Made by a program: the position numbers and the translations under genes
The notes under the pieces: model-generated
The model's input: the letters and a program-made list of their open reading frames with translations, nothing else
The model's database searches: none
Told to the model about the DNA's origin: nothing
Source of the DNA: Daedaleopsis sinensis
Lineage: Eukaryota; Basidiomycota; Agaricomycetes; Polyporales; Polyporaceae
DNA length: 64,000 bases
NCBI GenBank assembly: GCA_033807695.1
Contig: CM066306.1
Location: 3,286,001 to 3,350,000 of the forward strand
Direction of reading: 5' to 3'
Shown here: piece by piece, positions 56,788 to 64,000 of the stretch
How positions within the stretch are numbered: position 1 is the first letter of the stretch
Layout of the letters: each line of letters begins with the position of its first letter

Positions 56788-59653
56788 TCACCATGCCCAA
56801 CGTATGATATTAGATCTAGGATGAGGTATCTTCGAGTGAGCTTCAGAACGTACCCTCTCGGCAATCGCATAGACAGTCGCCTGGAGATGTGCCGCCACTT
56901 GCAATGGTATGAGTGACGCGTCGACCACGTGCAAGTTCGAAGTCCCATAAACTAAGAGACTCTCGGGATCCACGACGCCTGGATATCACGATATCAGCTC
57001 AGCAATAGGCTTTTGGTCCTTCACGCCAGAGTTGAGACGTACCACCAATATCGCGGGGTACCATCGCAGCGGTTCCGACAGGATGAGACAGTGACCCCAG
57101 AGAAGCTTGCAGGTACCTTGCACAGACATGAGTACTGGACGGACGCATACCATATGGTATACGTACGAACGGAAGTCGTCGTCGCTCGTCGTGTTAGCCG
57201 GAGGATCGTGCGGGCCAACGAGAAGGTTCCTCAAGGGCAAGCTCCCGGATATACTGCGTGCGAACTTGAGCGACTCCAACAACGAGACGAGGTCTGCGTG
57301 AAGGATCGGTGGGTGGTTCGTGTGACGGGATCATTGAGCACTTACCAGCATCGGTTTCGAGATATCTTGGGTCAATGGTTGGAGGCACGAATGGATCACT
57401 GGAATTGATATGCTGTGGATGCCAGAGGTAAGGATGTGTATGCGTCGAGTGGAGATCGAGTGATGACTTACGACGCTGCCCCTGCCGAACGGATGCTATA
57501 GGAGGGTGCCAGTTAAACAGAGTGCCAACGCGAAAGTATGCACCAGAGCTTACCATGACAGCGGTGTTGATAGCGATGTACGTCTTGTTGGGTGCCGGAG
57601 GGAGTGCGGTGAGGCCCCCGCCTGGGTACATGATGAATTCTGAATGGGCGATATTCTCGGCATGGAGCCACCGAAGTTGGATAGCATACTGTGCCTTCGT
57701 GAGAGGCGACAGTACGTCAGACAGCGCAATCTTGTGAGCTGAGTTCGTAACCTTCTCCACTACAGGTTTCGAAGCGAACGACACCAGGGGTGAGAAGGTG
57801 AGCGCAGAGTTCATGGAAGCAAAATAACCCGTGTGGTTGGTAGCGCTATACCAATCAAACCTGCGTCAGCGAGGGTGCCACAGACGATGCTCACTGTGGA
57901 CATACTATTCCTGTTGTTGTTCAGCGAGGAATGACGCGTTGTTGCGGATATCATCTATCACCATCGTTGAGTTTCAATCCAATCATGACAGATGCGCTCG
58001 GAAACCAACCGAAAGTGGAGAACCCGTCCATCAACTCGAAATCCTGTGGAACGCTGGGATGGTCCTGTGGAGTAGCTGTGAGCGGACGCAATGCAGCTAA
58101 AATCCCTCCTGTACCCACTTGGAAGTTCTCTCCTACACCTGGTAGATCTATCATTGCGTCTATTCCGGCAGCGGAGAGGATAGTTTCGTTTCCAATCCCT
58201 GTGTGTTGTTCATTGATATTTCGAGCATGGTCAGAGAGAAGAGACTGCACCTGACAGCTCAAGCAAATGCGGAGTCTGCATCGTGCCTAATGACATGAGG
58301 AAAACTTCGCTCTGAAGTAACAGGATAGCATACCTGCCGAAAGTATTACACCCTTTCGCGCCAATATCACGCCCGTAAAACCGGTTGTGTTGACAGCTGT
58401 GACCTCTACACCGGTAGCTAGAGCTTGTATGGTCGCAGATGGAGTGACATTCGCGAACAAAATCCTTGTTGCCTGAACGGCGCATCAGTGCTAGCGGAAT
58501 TGTAGAATCAACACTACCGACCTGTGACGAGGTGAATACCTGCAGATTTGGACGGAGCATACTCATGTTGTAGTATGTAGATGCAGCATATGAGCGGCGG
58601 CCCGTGTCCCGGACCCTATCAATGGAAAGCTCCGAATTATACAGCCCAGTTGCGTCCCCGGCGTACTATGGACAGTCAGCCAGCTTCCCAAGAGTCGAGC
58701 TAACGATGCGAAGCTCACCGGGTCGCTATTGGTAGGAATGCCGAGGCTGTTCATGGTATTGACGTACGGAACAGTCACATTGCTGTATAGAAGGTTGTAA
58801 GAAGGCTGTTGGATGACTGCCGCGTCAGCTCAATAGAAACACGACGACGGCTTCGAAACTCGCCTGCAGGGGTCCTGAATCGCCATTATATGCTCTGAAT
58901 GTGACGTTGGAGACCGCAGAGCCGCCAGGGAACGTTGCTTCTGGGACGGGTGGTGGGGAGACCGTCTCGATCTTTCTAAGGTAAGGCAGTAGAGCCTCCC
59001 AATCCCAGCCAGCAGCTCCGAGCTGGAAACTGTGTGAGGGGAGTCTTTGCGATGGGAGCTATGACCAGCTTACTTCCTTCCAAGCATCGTACTCCGCGGC
59101 CGACGCGCGACCCCAAGCCATGAAGTTCAATCCACTGGAACCTCCGAGCATCTTCCCTCGCGGCTGGATGAGACTTCGGTGGCCAGCTGCCGCTTGAGGG
59201 ACGGTGACGAAGTTCCAGTCAAATGCCGAGTTGCCAATCGCTTGTCCGAACAACGCTGTGTACAAGTGCATTCGTCAGTCGTCGTGGTCGCATGTGACAG
59301 TAGCCTGTGAGCTTTCACCTGGAGTATCAACCAGTGGTTCATTGACATGATATATTCCGGCTTCAATGATCGCAACGGTAACGTTTGGTTGCTCTGTCAA
59401 CCTCGTTGCTACAACTAGACCTGCGGTTCCACCACCTAGCCGGGAACAGAGCGCGTGTCACTGGGCGGCTCGAGTCTCAGAGAGTCGATCAGAAGGATAC
59501 CTATGACGATGTAGTCAAAGGCTTTCTCGGTACTGGCTAGGTTCGCGAGCATCAGCAAGGTTTCGCAGCAGCTACGTTGAGAGAGCCCAACTAACCGACA
59601 GTACTAATGCCAGCGAGAACAAGTCCGAGAAGCAAGGCTGGTGTGGGATGCAT
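56788..59653 (-). CDS. secreted GMC oxidoreductase (aryl-alcohol-oxidase-like), 3' part damaged or misjoined
   Basis: FAD enzyme of the glucose-methanol-choline family, likely extracellular (signal peptide [19 protein letters not shown]). Exons (5' to 3') that join cleanly: 59596-59653, 59501-59536, 59319-59435, 59074-59255, 58864-59022, 58719-58805, 58522-58665, 58334-58472, 58251-58286, 58119-58198, 58010-58064, 57906-57954, 57554-57845, 57472-57495, 57346-57412. The FAD motif ([15 protein letters not shown]), the GMC signature ([17 protein letters not shown]) and GVGENFQ-DHP are seen. The next block ([19 protein letters not shown], about 57280-57180) and the SHPVGTAAM block (about 57100) need phases that do not match their neighbours. 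The last exon (56788-56978) keeps the second active-site His in [11 protein letters not shown]. Possibly a young pseudogene. Confidence 0.75.
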
Positions 59654-60547
59654 CTGGCAGGATTGGTGCTTGAGACTCGGAGTACCGTAAGGAGGCGTTC
59701 GATTGGGGTCTGAGGATAGTGGGGGTTCAACGTTCCGGAGTGGCAAGAGGAGAGCGGTACGATGAAGCACGATGTGGACATCTGTTGTTGAGCGGCGTAC
59801 TTGAAACAGAAGCCTGCGAGCTGACAGTGACGTGAGGTTGACGCATGTCTACCGAGTGGTTCAGTGTGCGAGTGTAGTCTCCGGGCGCTGCACTTTCTTC
59901 ACAACCAAATGACCCCAACTGCGGGTGCACTGCTTTTATTGCTACCAGGACACAAGCGCCGGTGTTCGGCAACGCTCACTGTCTGCGCCCGTCACACGTA
60001 TGTATGTACAGCCTGGGCCTCTCCAACTCGGGCAGCCTCCCTAGTGTTTTCGCATGTCATGCGGACAGTGACCTACAGCTTGTGCGTTCAGTTAGGATCT
60101 GGTCTTCCTGCAAACGACTCGGAGACTCCGACAGCGTCCACTTCGATCGAGAATCGCTCTTGGGCGGCGGGTCCTTGAGAATGTTGATACCGGGCGGCGG
60201 TTCAGGCTTCCAAAACAAACGTGCCCTGCCAGTAGAAGAAAAGGACATCCCTTTCGGTCTATTCGGCTGAGCCGCTGCAGTGACGTTTCTGCCTCGCACA
60301 CCACGCCGCGATCGATATCGGTTCTGGATGTTGCTTCAACTTTCTTGTGCTATAGATCATTTGGGGCACCTTCTCTGACCGACCCTGTAATCTTCGTGAA
60401 AGGTACGTACAAGCCTTCTATTCTAGACACCGAGCCCTCACAGAACTCTTGTTCTTCCTTATATCGCTCAACCACGGCCGCGACAGCTCGTATTGCCCCT
60501 CCCCCTCACCGACTGTTATCACTGTGACTACCCTCCCACTCCTGCCA
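59654..60547. promoter_or_regulatory. divergent promoter of the GMC gene pair
   Basis: 894 bp between divergently oriented GMC genes. The stretch 60409-60470 is duplicated at 50332-50397 and precedes the start of the plus-strand gene by about 80-140 bp. Confidence 0.5.
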
Positions 60548-63386
60548 ATGACACCCGACAGCTTCAGTTCCACTGTCTTCGACTACATCGTCGTCGGTGG
60601 CGGTACCGCCGGTCTCGTAGTTGCTGCTCGGTAGGTCACGAAGTATCGGTTGCAATCGATGACTCGTGCTAACGCAGCTACCACGCAGGCTTACCGAAGA
60701 TCCTGACGTGACGGTCGGTGTCATCGAGGCTGGCGAATGGAACCCTAGTGTCGACGGCATCAACATCCCCGGTATGCTACTCATCGTTCACCCGTGCACT
60801 GTGTAGCATTGTTGACTCTAGCTCAGGGATGGCTGGAAGCACCTTCATGAACCCTCAGTTCGACTGGGCCTTCATGTCTGTGCCGCAAGAACACGCCAAC
60901 AACCGGTCAATTTACCAGCCTCGGTAAGATAGCCCACTATGTTCTCGGGATGTTGACTCTCATATATAGCTTGCAGGGGCAAAGGCGTCGGTGGCTCGTC
61001 GATCGTTAGTCTTTCGTAATAGGCTGCTCTGTTTCTTGGATAATGACGTTGTGCTATCAGATCAACCTTCTTGGTATCAATCGGTGAGCAATCCTTGTCC
61101 TCGCAATTCACGTACAGAGCACTGTGCTGACATCAACCAGCGCATCCGCTCGTGAATACGACGGTGCGTAGACCACAGCAGGAGCTTACTGTGGCGTCTG
61201 ACGTGTTCTTTATCTGTTCAGCACTCGAAGCCCTTGGCAACCCCGGATGGAACTGGAAGGAACTTCTGAAATACTTCAAGAAGGTATGTTGTCAAGGTAG
61301 CCCAAACGCGTGAGGCTCACGCATGACATCGACAGTCCGAAACGACATTGCCTACTCCTCCAGCTCTCGGAAAAGAATACAAACTCGTGAACCCTGATTC
61401 TCAGTGGCACGGCGATTCAGGCCCACTCGTCAAGTCTTACTCCACTTACTTCTCTGCTCTCCACGTTCCGTTCACGGACGCACTTGAAGCGCTCGGCGTC
61501 CCACGGAACCCTGAGCCGGTAAGATTCATATGCACGCATCCCATGCAGCAACAACGTCCCTCACAAGCTCTGTCTTAGAACGATGGACAAACTCTTGGAA
61601 CGGTCACAACGTACTGTACCGTAGATGCCCGGACTGCGACTCGCACGTACTCCGGAAGCGTGAGGATTCAGTTCAGTATTATAGGTATAAGTGAACGCTG
61701 ATGATAGTATCTTCCTACAGGCATACTACGCTCCTAATGCGGATAGGAAGAACCTTGTCGTCCTCACGAGCTCGATGGTGTCTCGGATTCTCTTCCGTCA
61801 TGACACCCATCCGCTGGTCGCCACTGGTGTCGAGTTCTTGAATGGCGGAAAGAAGTACACAGCTCAAGTGCGGAAGGAGGTCCTCCTCTGCGCCGGTGAG
61901 TATTCTACGGTGAAGCCCGTGTAACGCGACGCGAATTGACGATTTCCAGGGGTTTATCAATCTCCGCAGATTCTAGAGCTCTCCGGTGCGTAGCGTGGTA
62001 CTGATATATTGCCAAATCACCCTGAGCCATGAGCAGGCATCGGTAATAAAGACGTTCTCAGCAAGTACGGGATCAAGACGCTGGTTGAGTTACCCGGTGT
62101 GGGCGAGAATCTGCGTACGTAGCCCGGTATCACTGCACGCGGATATATGGGCTAACATCGCAGTACAGAGGTATTTATCGATTACACGCCGACCGCTGAC
62201 AAAGCTAACGGGTTTGCAAGGACCATCCGTATGTGTACACCATCCATGAGATCGACCCGGCATGTGAGACTGCCGACATCGCCCGAGAGCCTGAACTGGC
62301 AGCGAAACAAGCTGAGCTCTAGTATGTATTGCACCTTCAGTGGCAATGGTGATTCTGCCGGTATCCTGACAAGCCTACAGCAAATCTAAGCAAGGCTACC
62401 TCACGTCCGCCCTAGCTGCATTGTACTCGTTCGTGCCTACCACCTCATTCGCAACCGAGGATCAGTTGCGGCAATGGAAGGCCAAGGCAGACCAAGCAGT
62501 GCGCGAGGCGTCGCCCGGATTGCAGAAGCAGTTGAAGACCCAGTTGGAATGGTTCTTCGATCCGTCGTCCCCGGAGGGCGAGTGCGTATCTTCGATGATG
62601 AAATACATCCCGGAGAGTCCATGCTGACGGTCTCCGATCGTACAGGCTCATCCCGTTCCCCGGTTTCTTCCTCGGCTCTGGCTTGCAGCCCACTCCCAAA
62701 GCGCGTTACTCGTCGATGGTCTGTGCAGTCAACCACCCGCTGTCGCGAGGCACCGTGCACATCGCCTCTGCAGACCCAACGGCGCCGCCCGCCATCGACC
62801 ACAGTTAGTACACTTAGTGACATTTCATCGTAACCGCCTTACGACCTCGCCCCCAGAGTTCTTCTCGAACCCGCTCGATCTCGAGATCCTGCTCGCCATC
62901 GTCCGTTTCACCCTCAAGCTGTACGAGACCAGCCCGATCCGCGAGCTCGTCACCAGGCAGATAGCGCCGGCCCCCGAAGTCGCGCAGTCCGACGACGCGC
63001 TCGCCGAGTACATCAAGAACGGCTGCGGGACCGTCTATCACCCCGTGGGCACCGCGTCCATGCTGCCGCGCGAGGACGGAGGGGTGGTGGACCCTGAGCT
63101 CAGGGTGTACGGTACGGCGAATCTGCGCGTGGTGAGTGCTGGACGCGTCTGCTGCCAGGAATGCGGGGATCACGTTCAAGTTACTGATAAGTTCGCCGGT
63201 GAACGTCGCCACTGACCCTCTGCGCCAGATCGACGCCTCCATCCTGCCCCTTGTGAGTCTGCACACGACCTGCCCGCAGTAGATATGTGACGCTGATACT
63301 CACTGCAGGAGCTCGCGGCGCACATTCAAGCCACTGTGTATGCCGTGGCTGAGAAGGCTGCGGACATCATCAAGAACCAGAAGTGA
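60548..63386 (+). CDS. GMC oxidoreductase (intracellular or unconventional secretion)
   Basis: FAD-dependent alcohol oxidase/dehydrogenase family; substrate not determinable. Nineteen exons join in frame to 596 aa: 60548-60630, 60689-60771, 60827-60923, 60977-61004, 61061-61083, 61141-61163, 61222-61283, 61336-61518, 61579-61659, 61721-61895, 61950-61985, 62037-62114, 62169-62170, 62221-62321, 62381-62581, 62646-62803, 62857-63131, 63229-63252, 63309-63386. FAD motif [17 protein letters not shown], signature GKGVGGSSIINLLGINR, GVYQSPQILELSGIG and GVGENLQDHP are clear. Active-site histidines are in YHPVGTASM and LELAAHIQATVYA. No signal peptide is visible, unlike the divergent neighbour. The 2-nt exon is inferred. 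Confidence 0.88.
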
Positions 63387-64000
63387 GCGTGAATATACAT
63401 AGCACGTACGTAACACGTATCGAGTTGACCGTCCGCATGTACTTGTGTCTCGCTTTGCAGTCCTGGCGGCGATCGTGCCCGTATCTTGCGGCCTTCTGGC
63501 TCTACTCCTCCGTGCACATGTACCGTGATGTAGGAATTCGAATATATAGGAGAGTTGCGATTGCACTGGAAGTGGTGGAACCTACGAACATTCAGCGTGA
63601 TAGTGAAACGTTTGTCAGCAAGCTATCCGAGTCGACGCTGCAAAGGACACCGACAGTTGGTCATGGATGACTTGCGACAAAGTTCAGCTCGCGCTTACTA
63701 CTTACCTACTACTATTACTGGGCACCTGTACATTCTTCAGATCTTCAGATCTCAGAACCTGCATACTGTCCGGTACTAGTGACTGGTCTTCACTAGCGTA
63801 TATCAGCGGGGATATGGACACCACGTACCAGTACTGGTGCAGGTAGGAGTGGACATGCGGCACCGTGAGCGCAGCGACTCCGAGCTTGCAAGGCACGCAC
63901 GCACCATGCACACGCCGAGTGCAGTCATAAGTACGTGCATATTAGTACGTATGTATAGCAAGACCGTAGGTAATACGATATAGCGAGAACCCCGGCGCGC
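63387..64000. other. intergenic to window end
   Basis: 610 bp without a recognised gene. Confidence 0.5.

Noticed and set aside
57845..57910. In-frame stop at a GMC-1 splice junction
   Set aside because: An acceptor 20 nt further on (GGTATAG, ending 57846) avoids the stop and gives [10 protein letters not shown], which fits the family.

Overview
This is a 64 kb stretch of nuclear DNA from a filamentous basidiomycete. Genes are dense, with many introns of 45-65 nt and mostly GT-AG splice sites. Branch-point motifs of the CTAAC/CTGAC type are recognisable, and the coding DNA is GC-rich. Gene content (F-box and DUF6534-like families, multi-copy GMC oxidoreductases, a serine-rich cupredoxin) points to Agaricomycetes, probably a polypore-like wood decayer. 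The species is inferred and was not identified. All exon maps were built by hand from splice signals, reading phase and remembered family conservation.

Left half (1-31.4 kb). A Ser/Pro-rich gene runs off the left edge on the minus strand, followed by about 3.2 kb with no gene. Then come UTP25 (ribosome biogenesis), TOP3 (topoisomerase III with GRF and CCHC zinc fingers), a flavin monooxygenase, an AKR7-type aldo/keto reductase, and SF3B3/RSE1 (U2 snRNP) on the minus strand. SF3B3 is bracketed by three members of an unrecognised paralogous family. Two Ohr/OsmC peroxidase paralogues in tandem and an NKAP-like SynMuv-domain gene complete this half.

Middle (31.4-48.6 kb). LYAR-type zinc finger protein, an F-box protein whose frame does not join cleanly, a 381-bp TA-flanked inverted-repeat element (MITE), a small four-helix membrane protein, a Yippee protein, ATG3, a divergent MBIP-like gene, a secreted cupredoxin, PP6/SIT4 phosphatase and a divergent alpha/beta-hydrolase whose nucleophile serine is alanine.

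Right part (48.6-64 kb). This is a looser, repeat-bearing region. It holds a dead zinc-type (PTGR-like) oxidoreductase, a relic of a GMC oxidoreductase, a SAM methyltransferase, a hairpin element, a DUF6534-like seven-helix protein, and a divergent pair of GMC oxidoreductases. One of the pair has a damaged-looking 3' third; the other seems to need a 2-nt exon. Most of the left and middle genes are housekeeping genes of nucleus and cytosol. The right part looks like an evolving secondary-metabolism/lignocellulose neighbourhood.

No operon, CRISPR array, rRNA or convincing tRNA was seen. The most unusual signals are the three-member paralogue family, very small exons (2, 8 and 13 nt, plus an isolated start codon), four GC-AG introns, and the phase-locked introns that split every CCHC knuckle of TOP3.
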